NCBI GenBank assembly: GCA_037367405.1
Contig: JAZKJV010005757.1
Location: forward strand, 1 to 64,000
DNA: 64,000 nucleotides
Reading direction: 5' to 3'
Origin: Ottelia alismoides
Lineage: Eukaryota > Streptophyta > Magnoliopsida > Alismatales > Hydrocharitaceae
Shown: positions 1 to 9,602 of the stretch, in pieces
Position numbering within the stretch: the stretch's first letter is position 1
Layout: every line of letters begins with the position of its first letter
The notes under the pieces: generated by a model
Database searches by the model: none
What the model was told of the DNA's origin: nothing
Seen by the model: the letters and a program-made list of their open reading frames with translations, nothing else
Translations under genes and position numbers: made by a program

Positions 1-2026
1 GATGTGGTCTTTTGACTCACATCTATTGCATCTCACGCCTGATTATCACTGTTCTTCCGACCTGTATAGATCCAGACGTCCATATCATTCCATTCTTTAG
101 TCTCACATCCCGTTTGTCATCTTTGATTATGCTATACTTAGGGTGTACTTTACCCTAAGTATAGGGGGGATGTGGGACCTTTGAGTATTTCTTTTGATTC
201 TTTGTACCCCCGTTTTGCTGCATGTACTTAGGGATATTTTACCCTAAGTATAGGGGGGTAGACCCTGTACATTCTCCACTCGATTTTCCCTTTGTGTACA
301 GCCTGCTATACTTAGGATTACTTGATCCTAAGTACAGGGGGGAAAGTCGAGATCCTCTTGATTTTTATTCATTCATTCATCTTTGTATATAGCCTTCCTT
401 TTCATTTCCCTATACATAGCACGAGTTATGTCTTCTTCATCGCTCTTGACTCTGAGGACATCGTTCGAGCTAAGTATAGGGGGGGTATATATATTTCATA
501 TATACTTTAGCCATAACTCGTACTTTGTGTGAGTGTGTTAATAAATAAAATGGCTAAAAACCCTAAAATTCACAAAAATTAAAAATTTTCATGTACATAA
601 TCATTCTCTTATTTTGCACATACATAGCTAGTGTACAAATTATTTTTGTATCAAAATTATGTATATAGTACAAAATTTTTCCAAAATGTTTTGAAAATCA
701 AAAAGTTTGCAAAAATCTTGTGTAAATGTGTGTAAATAATTTTGCAAAATTGCATGCATGCATTCATCCATTCATGATTTCAAAACATTTTTTCAAAAAT
801 TTTGCATCTTTGTAAAAATTGTGTAAATAGCATCTTTGTATATATGTATATAGTTTTTCCTGATTATAGTTGACATTTAAACTAGCCTGGAATCAAATTG
901 GGAAATGGAGCTTGATTAAGATCTTAATCCACCTAATTTATAAGAGGAACCTTATAGGGCTTAGGTTTAAGGTTTTTCAGGTCCATGGTGACTTAATTCT
1001 TTAAGTACACTAGGCTATGATCACATGTCATCTCAATGAGCCTAAGTAGAGCACTTAACAACATACACATGACTCATAGGGACAATGGCTTTACTTGGAC
1101 ACCGTACTTTGCACCGAGCTCTCTACGGATGAGGTGGTGAGGAGGCAGTCTTCCTTGGCTTGGGGTAGCATATGAGGGTAGTACTTCTAGGTGGAACCTC
1201 TCTTCTTCTTTTAGTGAAGGAAGTGCGTCTCAACTTGGTCTAGTTGCCATGAGGTCTAACGACGGGAGTTGTGGGTTGCAATAATGCTTCAAAAGAGGGT
1301 TAGTCTACTGGCTCAAGAGGAAAAACTCCTTGTATATATGCTGCACATGTATATGTTGTATAGATGCACTTGAAAAAAATGCAAAAAGAAAATAACTCCA
1401 AAAATGTGGTGGGTCTGATAGAAAATGATAATCCCACCGGAGTATGTATATAGTGCAATAAGCAAAGCTTGAGATTCATGTCCCACCTTATGTAGCTTGC
1501 TGCAGGGAGACTTGGCTACACTGTTTGAGCTTCCAAGGATACATGGCTACACTGGCCGTGGTCCATTCTCTTCTTCCCCCTCTTCTTGAGCTGGTTGAAC
1601 TTGAACTTAGAAGAGAATACCCCGCTCCTCGAGGAAAGAGTGGCCAGATTGAGGTCATAGAGTTACCTTGTTGGGGAGGGTTGTCTTGTTGCCACTTCGG
1701 AGGTGGAGAGCTTATACTTCACATTCACAGTACAAGGAAAGACTCATGGTCTTCAGGGTTTGTGTTTGGTGACTTGTTCTGATCTGGATTATTGAGGAGT
1801 CTTGATTATAGATTAGTGGAACTTAGAGGCTGTTGAGTTTTAAACTTAAGTCCAAATAAGGTTCCGACACATTAATAATCTAAAGATCTGATCGAGCTCC
1901 ATATCTCAAATTAATGAAGGCAAGTTTAATAATCAACCTTGATCCATGTACATTCTCCTCCTTTTCTTTTCTTTCTCTTTTTCACTTCTTTTTCAAATAA
2001 GTGTTTGCTAAGGGACTAGCAAAGTT
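1..2026 (+). mobile_element. Element A: 3' noncoding region between integrase and 3' LTR
   Basis: The first bases match the sequence just after the integrase end of element B (around 25920), so the window opens immediately downstream of a pol gene that lies outside it. No long open reading frame is present; the 62- and 85-codon frames at 322 and 1525 are broken or different in the sister copies. An envelope-like gene, found here in some Athila elements, is absent. The region is nevertheless well conserved in element B (25926-27990), element C (34076-35670 plus 39510-40284) and, on the other strand, the LTR3 element (7546-9602). It holds the polypurine-like hairpin array (132-485), AT-rich stretches, and a conserved block at about 900-1900 with a repeated TGGCTACACTG motif. 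Confidence 0.8.
132..485 (+). repeat. Array of polypurine-tract-like hairpins (element A)
   Basis: Four copies of a motif resembling AAGTATAGGGGGG occur at 157-169, 246-258, 330-342 and 472-485. The first three are the right arm of an inverted repeat (CTATACTTAGGG, 8-9 bases, CCCTAAGTATAG) at 132-164, about 225-250 and 306-337. The fourth lies between the arms ACGAGTTATG (421-430) and CATAACTCGT (512-521). The motif equals the true polypurine tract directly before the LTR (2027-2038). Equivalent arrays lie in three other elements of the window. Confidence 0.85.
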
Positions 2027-2038
2027 AAGTATAGGGGG
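2004..2038 (+). promoter_or_regulatory. Pre-tract hairpin and polypurine tract of element A
   Basis: A 7-bp stem TTTGCTA/TAGCAAA with a 6-base loop (2004-2023) is followed by the purine run AAGTATAGGGGG (2027-2038) touching the LTR start TGATGAAT. In Ty3/gypsy elements such a tract primes plus-strand DNA synthesis. The same hairpin-plus-tract arrangement recurs before the LTRs at 28004, 40298 and, reversed, 7508. Confidence 0.85.
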
Positions 2039-3036
2039 TGATGAATACTCATTCATCACTCTTTATTCTTAAATTTTAGCTACAAAAACCTTTGCAAATA
2101 CATGTAGATATGTGTAAATACAAATAATTACCAAAAAGCATGCATATTGTAAAAACTAATAATTAGCATGTTTTTGTGCAAAAACAAAAGAATAAAGAAA
2201 CAAAGAAAAAGAGGGAAAATATTTAGAATAAATATTGAGCAACCTAATCCCAAGGGAGGGCTCAACATGGGCCTGACCGCATAAAAACCAAGTAGAGAGA
2301 GATAAGGGAGCTCATGTGTGTAAATATACCTGTAAATATTACAAAAGTATTTTGCTCCAAAAATAGAATAAAATGGGCTTGTCTATATTTGTATATATTT
2401 ATACATACAAAATCAAAACAAAAATTGAAAAATTAAAAAGAAAATAGAAATAACTCACTTGTATATATTCACATTCACCTTGTACATAGAATACTTACCT
2501 ATATTTATTTCACCTAGTAAATAAATAAATTAAAATCCCTAAAAATTTGTATATACTCCATATTTCATGATGTAAATAAAATAAAGAAAAACCATAAAAA
2601 CAAAAATCAAATAAAAAGAACAAAATTAAAAACCAAAAAGAATATTGTACATATACCATGTATATATTTGTATATGTATATATATTTATTTATTTATTTA
2701 ACCCTTATATATAAATAATAAAAATAAAATAAAAATACCTTTTTATTCCTAATTTTATGCTATAAATAAAGCATAAAATAGGAAAAAAGGTACAAAAATA
2801 ACAAATTAAAATCAAAAATTAAAAAGCCATATTGTATATATACCTATATATAGCATTATAGTGTAAATACCTTATTTTTATTTCATAAAATTAATTAAAA
2901 ATCACCAAAAAAATAGAAAAAAAAATAAAATAACCATTTTCTATGTTTTATGTTTTTCATGATTCGGCCATTTACTAATTTATTTCTAATTTCCAAATCA
3001 TTCTTACGTGGCCTGTCCCCATTGGTCCACGGGGAC

Positions 3037-3268
3037 GTTGACCCCCCGGCCAACTCCCCCCCCCCCCATGACCACTTCCCATGGGTCCATGACGCTCGAC
3101 CCGACTTCCCCGAGTTTTCACGTCATGACCCAACCACCAAATCCGCAAACCCCGGGCTCTTCTTCTTCCTTGTGCATCCGAGATCCTCGCCCGATCATCT
3201 GCATGGGGATCCGCGCTTCGTGGAACGCTGCCTGACCTCCTCTTCTCGGACCTGCACCCATATTTAAT
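3037..3268 (+). promoter_or_regulatory. LTR1 promoter module (W-box inverted repeat and TATA-like box)
   Basis: A slightly decayed inverted repeat of the W-box core (GTTGACC then GGCCAAC) at 3037-3054 is followed about 220 bp later by TATTTAAT (3261-3268). Sister LTRs have the same spacing: 29000-29016 with TATATAG at 29219, and 56710-56726 with TATAAATA at 56930. Transcription would then start near 3295. The WRKY-binding role is inferred from the motif only. Confidence 0.5.
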
Positions 3269-4313
3269 CCAAGCTCCACCTCCTTCCTCACTCATCTTTG
3301 GATCATTTCACGCCACCCTAGGACCTCCATCGCCTTGGCGAGAGTGACAGCTCGCTCTAGGCAGTGTTGCAGCGAGGAAGGAGTGGAGGACCATCGATCC
3401 GGTGACGTTGCACCACCGTGCGCCGCCTGGAGGTGACGCTCGAGCCTCAGACACCGACAGTCCTCGAGGCAAGGACCTGGAGCAGCCCCTGCTCTTCCAC
3501 AGTCGACAGCATCCAGTAGGTAGACCCTTCCCTTTCTCTATTTCCCGAATTTTTAGTTTCCCCCAAATCGCTCTGTCACCGTCGCGCTCCGATTCCGACC
3601 ACCACCGCCTTCTCCCCGATCATCGGAGTAGCTCATCACATCCGCCTTCCCTCCGCGCACCTTCTCCGCCCACTCATTCACCCCAGTTCGCAAAGGAACT
3701 AGGTGTCGAGTTCCTTCGCCGTCGCTCCGCCGGAGCTTGCACGCCCCGCCGCACTGACCACCTTCACCCCCGCTTACAGGGTCGAGGCAATTTGCCCTCG
3801 ACCCGCGAGTCTGTTGCCGTGCTTTTCAGGTCCATTCGAGTCCATCTGAGGGCTCCGACTCTTTGGAGCAGCAGCTTCTCCTCCGCCGGCGTGGCCTGAG
3901 CTCCATGGAGCTCCGCTACGTCATCTGAGGGTGCCATTAGACGCGGGAGGCCCCCACGCATCTTCTCCGATCATCAGTGGCCTCCGAGGAAGTCTCCAGC
4001 GCCAGCACGAGCCCGACGAACCTTGTCGGAGTCCAGTTCTTCGACCATCTTCTGTAGCCATTCGATCCCCCTCCAGCTCCAGTTTACATCCTAGCCGTCC
4101 ACGCGAGAAGCAGACGTCACCGTTAGATCAGTAGAGGAGAGACCGCAGCCGTCCGATCGTCGAGGGTTAGCCACGTCGCGTCCTAGCTGCTTGATCTTCC
4201 ACGTGGCGAGGCCCCAGCCGTTCGATCAAGACCGAGGACCCTGTGTTGAGGCGCGCCCCTTCCTCGGCCGTCCGATCTCCATGTGGTGCGCATCTGGCCC
4301 TCGACTTAAATAG

Positions 4314-4318
4314 AGGGT
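4314..4318. repeat. Target-site duplication agggt (left copy)
   Basis: The same five bases lie at 15560-15564 on the other side of the LTR3 element. The interrupted LTR1 reads continuously across the junction when compared with 57905-57920. Confidence 0.85.
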
Positions 4319-4483
4319 TAATGACGCGAAAACCCAGCGGTCGAGAGAGGTGTAAATAATATCAAAAATGTCGTCGTCGTTCTCAACCACGGGATTCGGT
4401 CAACAAGAAAAATAAATGAAACCACTTAAAATAAGATAGATCAAGGAAAATAATGTGTAAGCGGTCTTTCGCTATTCTTTTTA

Positions 4484-4501
4484 CCTGGTATAGCGACCAG
4501 G
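4484..4501 (-). other. U5 stem-loop of LTR3
   Basis: CCTGGT, six bases, ACCAGG, next to a GGTCGAACAC box. The same stem-loop lies near the 3' end of the partner LTR (12538-12555) and of the LTR1 copies (16741-16756, 59198-59215), with decayed forms at about 31607 and 32496-32513. Confidence 0.7.
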
Positions 4502-5139
4502 GTCGAACACAAGGAGCACGATTTAAAAACTAAGTAGTCAATTTTCAGAAATGCTAATTTTTTAGTGGTTTTTTGAATTTTATATTTTTTTTAATTTTTA
4601 AAAAGAAGAACAATATTCACAAGGGATAAAAGCACAAAAATTGGATAGAAATTAAAACACAACAAAATACACCTACACAAATTTTTGTGGAATTTTCAAG
4701 CAATTTTTATATTTTTATGAATTTTTAAAGTGTAAGCAAGGAAAAGACACTATTTTTGATTTTTTTAAATAGATTAGATAAACACAGAATGCTATGAAAA
4801 TTTTATACAATGGCAAGAACTACAACAAGAACATACACTAATTTTTACAAAATTTTTCAAAACATAAAAATATTTATTCCGATGAAAAGAGCATGCAAAG
4901 TTTATGGTCTGAAACACAGGGACTGAATGGAAATTGTCTAAAAGTTGTGGCTTGATAATATAACAGAATTAAATGTAGAGGAGATATTGCAATTTACCCA
5001 TAAGCATGATGCTATGCATGTGCTGTGTTGGAGGAGCCAAGGATTTATTTGTAATTTTCAAATCTTTCAAGACTTCATCCGCAGTTTTTCCATTTTTTTA
5101 AAGACCCCACAGCCCTAGGGTTCCTTCGTATCTTCTTCA

Positions 5140-5640
5140 CAACGTGGGAGGTGCACACGGCCGCCGCCTCTCAAGATGGTGCAGGGGCAACGTGGGCGGC
5201 GCCGACAGGCCGCGCGGTGGCGCCACGCGGAGGAGCAGGAGGAGCGGGGGACGTCGGCTCGCGCGGAGGAAGACGGGGGAAGGGTGATGGCGGGTGGCGT
5301 TCCGCCCGCTGGAGGGGCTGGAGGCGGATCGGCGGAGGGCGTGGTCGGCCTCGCGCGCGGCAGCGGCTGCCGTGGACGGAGAGCGGAGGGAAGGCGGCTG
5401 GGCACGCGCGGGCCTCTGGGGCTGGTTGTCTCGTGGCTGCGTAGGGTCGGAGGTCGCGCCTCCGCGCGACACGCGCGCGCGAGGGGAGGCGCACAGGTGC
5501 TGCTAACAGAGGGTAGTGGACGCGCCCTGGTGGGGGACGCGGGGCGGCGCCGCCGGGCGCGGGTCGACGGGGACGCGAAGGTGACCGGCGCCGGAGCTTG
5601 TGCGCGTGGGGCGGGCGGCGCGACCTGTGATTTTGTTGTT
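5140..5640. other. CpG-rich block inside LTR3
   Basis: This half-kilobase is extremely GC-rich between AT-rich flanks. Stop codons are scarce, so overlapping open frames of 97 to 192 codons appear on both strands. None resembles a known protein, and the identical block recurs at about 13190-13690 in the other LTR. It is read as a regulatory or leader part of the LTR, not a gene. Confidence 0.7.
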
Positions 5641-5953
5641 GTTTTTTTTTAATTTTTTTAATTTTATTTTTGTTTTTATTGTAAATCTGCAGGAAATATG
5701 TTAGGAAAAAAATATATATGTTTTTTTTTGTGTTTTTTTTAAACAACAAATGTAAAGAGAAATAAAAAGAGGGAAAGTGATTTTTTTATGATTTTTTTTT
5801 GATATATGTTTTTTTTTATTTTGATTTTCCTACAAAACAAATTGTTAGATAGAAAAACAACTATTCATTTTATTATTATTAATTTTTTATTTATGCACAA
5901 ATATAAGAATCGTGAATGAACGGATCTCGACGAGATGAGAGAGAGATCCAAGA

Positions 5954-5978
5954 CTTCGGTCACCGTGCGTGACCGAAG
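5954..5978. other. Perfect 10-bp stem hairpin in LTR3
   Basis: CTTCGGTCAC and GTGACCGAAG flank the 5-base loop CGTGC. The partner LTR has the identical hairpin at 14003-14027. Its role is unknown; it could act in DNA or in the LTR transcript. Confidence 0.75.
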
Positions 5979-7508
5979 GTGGAGGATTGCGTGAGATAGA
6001 AATAGAACGCGTGGAGATTGGGAGATGATCTGAAAAATCGATTTCGGAGGCGGAAATAGGTGGTGAAAGTTTTGGTGAATTTTAAATCTAAATTCTAAAG
6101 ATTAACTAATTCTACGCTAGAATCTAAGCCTACGATTTACCTAAGAAAAACAACAAGTAGAAATGGATCTCACCTTGGGGTTCGGACAAGCCATGATGGC
6201 CTCGACGAAGCTCACGCCGCTGTCACCGATGGGATCGGAGGCTAGGACCCTCTTCAACAAGAAATCTTCTCGGAAACTAGGCTCCTCTCCGCCAAAGATT
6301 GATCAAAGAAGAAATGAGGGAGGAGGAGCCCATTAAAAAGAAGACGAAGGTCAGAAATGGAGATATTTACAAAAATGGAAGGTGTTGATTGTGTGAATTA
6401 AAATAATTAATAAATTAATAAATTAATTAATTAAATAATTACGAAATTCGAAATTAATAAATTAAATAAATTAATAAATTAATTAGAAATTAATTGGCCA
6501 CCTTAATGGTGGCCATTAAGGGCATGCAATCAAATCATATATATAAGGTATGTTATAAAATCAAATCAATCAATTAAAATCAAATAATTAAATAAATAAT
6601 TCGGATTTAATTTAAAATAATTAATTAATGTTAGGTAATTAAATTTTTTTGGTGGATTTTATAAATATAAGTTAGTGGCATACATATATTATATACATAT
6701 AATATAATGTACATAGGTGCAAATAAGGAAATAATTTTTATACAAGATTTTTTATTTTAATTTTATTTTAATTTTTTATTTTTATTGAAAACAATATTTA
6801 TAATATATACATTAAGTAAAACTAAATATTAATAATTATATACAACAAATACATGGGTAAACTGCACAATACACCCCAGAAAACCGACTTTTTAACCGTA
6901 ACTCCAAAAAATACAAAACCACAGCCATTTGAAAGATAATTAATTTATAGTATTATGGAAGTGAGTTTGGTTCGATTTGAGCTCGTATGGAGCCGGAATT
7001 GATGTTTCAATTATTGCATTACAGCTTTTTCTGGGTGTAATTATTTACAATATATACATTTTTTTTATTTTTATAAATATTTTTATTATTTACAACACAG
7101 TTTTATTCACAACTTTTATTTACAAAAGTAAGTGGTTTGAGGTCAAATTATGTAAAAATAAAATAATGTAAGTTTTATACAAATATACATGACAAATATG
7201 TACAAGTTATTTTTTTTGGATTTTCTGACAGACAACCTTATCTCCCCCTACTTTATTCCTGGTCGATCAGGTCAAGTCTTGACCTTCTCTCGGGGTTTGG
7301 GTCAGTCTGTATTTATTGCATAAATCCATCCTTTTCTTTTTCTTTTCTCCTTTATTCTTTTATTTATGTACAAAAAGTGTTAAAAATGCAGAATTAACAA
7401 ATGCATGCAGAATGGTAATTTTATGGAATTAATGTGTATTTACAGTTATTTGACTAAGGAAAAGATGCTAAAATAAAAGAATAAAGGCGATGAATCGTGG
7501 ATTCATCA

Positions 7509-7545
7509 TTCCCCTATACTTTACCTTTGCTAGTCCCTTAGCAAA
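7509..7545 (-). promoter_or_regulatory. Polypurine tract and pre-tract hairpin of the LTR3 element
   Basis: In element sense the tract reads AAAGTATAGGGGAA (7522-7509), ending at the first base of the 3' LTR. A hairpin with arms TTTGCTA and TAGCAAA lies just before it (7526-7545), as in elements A, B and C. Confidence 0.85.
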
Positions 7546-9602
7546 CACTTATTTGGAAAATAAGTGAAAATAAAAATAAAGAAAAGAAAAAGGAAAGAAG
7601 TTAGAACAATGTTGACTTTCAAACTTATCTTCATAAAAATGTAGTCTGGAGCTCTGTCGGACCTTTGGATTATTAATGTGTCGGAACCTTAATGGGACAT
7701 GGAATTAAAACCTAACAGCCTCTAAGTTCCATAAGACTCCTATTCAGGTCTCCTCAACAGTCAGATCAGAACAAGTCTACAGACACAAACTCTTATGACT
7801 ATGAATTCTTACTTGTACGTGTAAGTGAAATTTAGCTCTTCATCTCAAAAGTAGCAAAGATTCAGCCTCTCTCAACAAGGTAACTCAATAACCCGGTCTG
7901 GCAACTCTTTCCTCGAGGAGCGGGGATATTCCCTTCTAAGTTCAAGTACAACCAGCTCAAGAAGAGGGGATGGAGAAGAGAATGGACGGTAACCAGTGTA
8001 GTTACCTATCCTTGGATGCATGACCAGTGTAGCCATGTCACCCGCTGCAAGCTCATAAATATATGACTTTGAAGCTCTTATTCTCTTTTTTTTTTACAGG
8101 CATTTTATTTTTCTCTCAGGCCTGTTCACTTTTGGAGATTTTGCTTTTTTTTCTTTTTTCTTTTTTTTTTGAAATATATACAAGGTGCAGCATGTACATA
8201 AGGAGTTTTTCCTCTTGAGCCAGTAGACTATCCCTCTTTTGAAGCATTATTGCAACCCCACAGCTCCTGTCTTTAGACCTCAACATCACCAGACTAGGTT
8301 GAGACGCACTTCCCTCCCTAGAGGAGGACGAGAGGTTCCGCCTAGATGTACTACCCTCGTATGCTACCCCAAGCCAAAAGATTCTGCCCCCTCACTACCT
8401 CATCCATGAAGAGCTACGTGTAAAGTGCAGTGTCCAAGGTAAGCCACGGTCTGAAAGAATCATGTGTGTGTTGTTAAATGTTCTACTTAGACTCATCAAG
8501 ATGACATGTGAACATAGTCTTATGGACTCAAAGAATTAAGTCACTAGGACCTGAAAAAGTCTTAACTCCAAATCTTATAAGGTTCCTCTGAAATTAAGTG
8601 GATTAAGGTCCAACTAAGCTCCATTCTTCAAATTTATTCCAGACTTAGTTTAATAGTCAAAATCATCCTGAAAAATGCTCATGCAAATGCAAGAAAATAT
8701 GTACATGCAAGGAAAAGAAAACAAAATCTTTTTGTGAAACAATTTTCAAAATTTTGAAATTTTTATGGATTTTTGAAAAATGATGATGCACATGCGAAAA
8801 GTTTTTTTTTAATTGCAAAAAGTTAGTAAGATATACAAATATATACAAGATTTTTTTTATTGTTTTTTTTAATAAGGAAAAAAATGCATATTTACATAAG
8901 AGTGAGATGATTATTTCACAAGAATGCGATGCAAGAATTTACAAATTGAGTCATTTATACAAGTATATACAGAGTGGTTTTTTTTTTAATTGAATTTTTT
9001 TTATTCATCATTTTTTTTTGAGTTTTTTTTTGAGTATTTACACTGTGTTTTAGCCATATAAAAATAATGTATGAAAGTACGAGTTATGGCTAAAGTATAT
9101 ATACAATATATACGACACCCCCCTATACTTAGCTCGAACTATGTCCTCATAGTGATCAAAGAGCTGGAAAGAAAGACATAACTCGTGCCGCATATAGAGG
9201 AGTGAAATGAATAGTATACTACAACGACGAATAAAAGAATGAATTCAATAAGAGTCGGTGATCCCCCTATACTTAGGATCAAGTAGTCCTAAGTATAGCA
9301 GACTGTACACAAAGGGAAAACCGAGGAGATGAATATACAGAGTCTACCTCCCCTATACTTAGGGTAAAATATCCCTAAGTATAGGCAGCAAAGCAGAGGT
9401 AAAAAGAATCAAAAGAATAATCAAACGTCTGACACCCCCCTATACTTAGGGTAAAGTACACCCTAAGTATAGCATAATCATAAGATGGAAATGGGGTGTT
9501 TAGACAAAAGAGTGTGTGATATGGACATCTGGATCTATACAATTGTGAGAGAAATTGAAAATCAGGCATGAGATGCAAATGATGTGAGTCAAAGACTACA
9601 TC
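7546..9602 (-). mobile_element. LTR3 element: 3' noncoding region
   Basis: About 2.1 kb between the integrase stop and the polypurine tract, without a credible gene. It parallels positions 1-2026 of element A in reverse, including the block with CTCGAGGAGCGGGG-like and CAGTGTAGCCATG-like motifs around 7860-8080, an AT-rich stretch at 8660-9060 and the hairpin array at 9118-9472. Confidence 0.8.
9118..9472 (-). repeat. Array of polypurine-tract-like hairpins (LTR3 element)
   Basis: Three perfect inverted repeats lie at 9440-9472 (12-bp arms, 9-base loop), 9352-9385 (13-bp arms, 8-base loop) and 9267-9298 (12-bp arms, 8-base loop). Each ends in element sense in AAGTATAG; the run of Gs following it is long in the first and third and short in the second. 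A fourth tract-like run (9136-9118) lies between the arms ACGAGTTATG (9079-9088) and CATAACTCGT (9177-9186). The arms are better preserved here than in older copies, which fits a young element. Confidence 0.88.

Larger units (their letters stand above)
2039..4318 (+). mobile_element. LTR1 shared by elements A and B, left part
   Basis: It starts TGATGAATACTC after the tract and aligns with the LTRs at 28004 and 55473. The first kilobase is AT-rich. From about 3010 it turns GC-rich and carries the promoter module (CCAATGG-like box near 3020, W-box pair 3037-3054, TATA-like box 3261-3268). At 4318 it is broken by the LTR3 element and resumes at 15560. The long frames at 3402-3899 are not preserved in the sister LTRs and are not called as genes. 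Confidence 0.85.
4319..7508 (-). repeat. 3' LTR of the LTR3 element
   Basis: About 3.19 kb, matching 12373-15559 almost base for base. On the plus strand it begins TAATGACGCG, where the partner has TGATGACGCG, and ends GATTCATCA. It holds the U5 stem-loop (4484-4501), a very GC- and CpG-rich block (about 5140-5640), a perfect 10-bp stem hairpin (5954-5978), a second inverted repeat around TGGCCACC/GGTGGCCA near 6498-6520, and an AT-rich tail. Confidence 0.93.

Noticed and set aside
5115..5749. Overlapping long frames (96-192 codons) in the LTR3 GC-rich block, repeated at 13167-13734
   Set aside because: They occur in all frames on both strands because the block is CpG-rich and stop-poor. Compositions are alanine, arginine, proline and glycine only, with no domain, and the two copies differ in frame length through poly-T changes.
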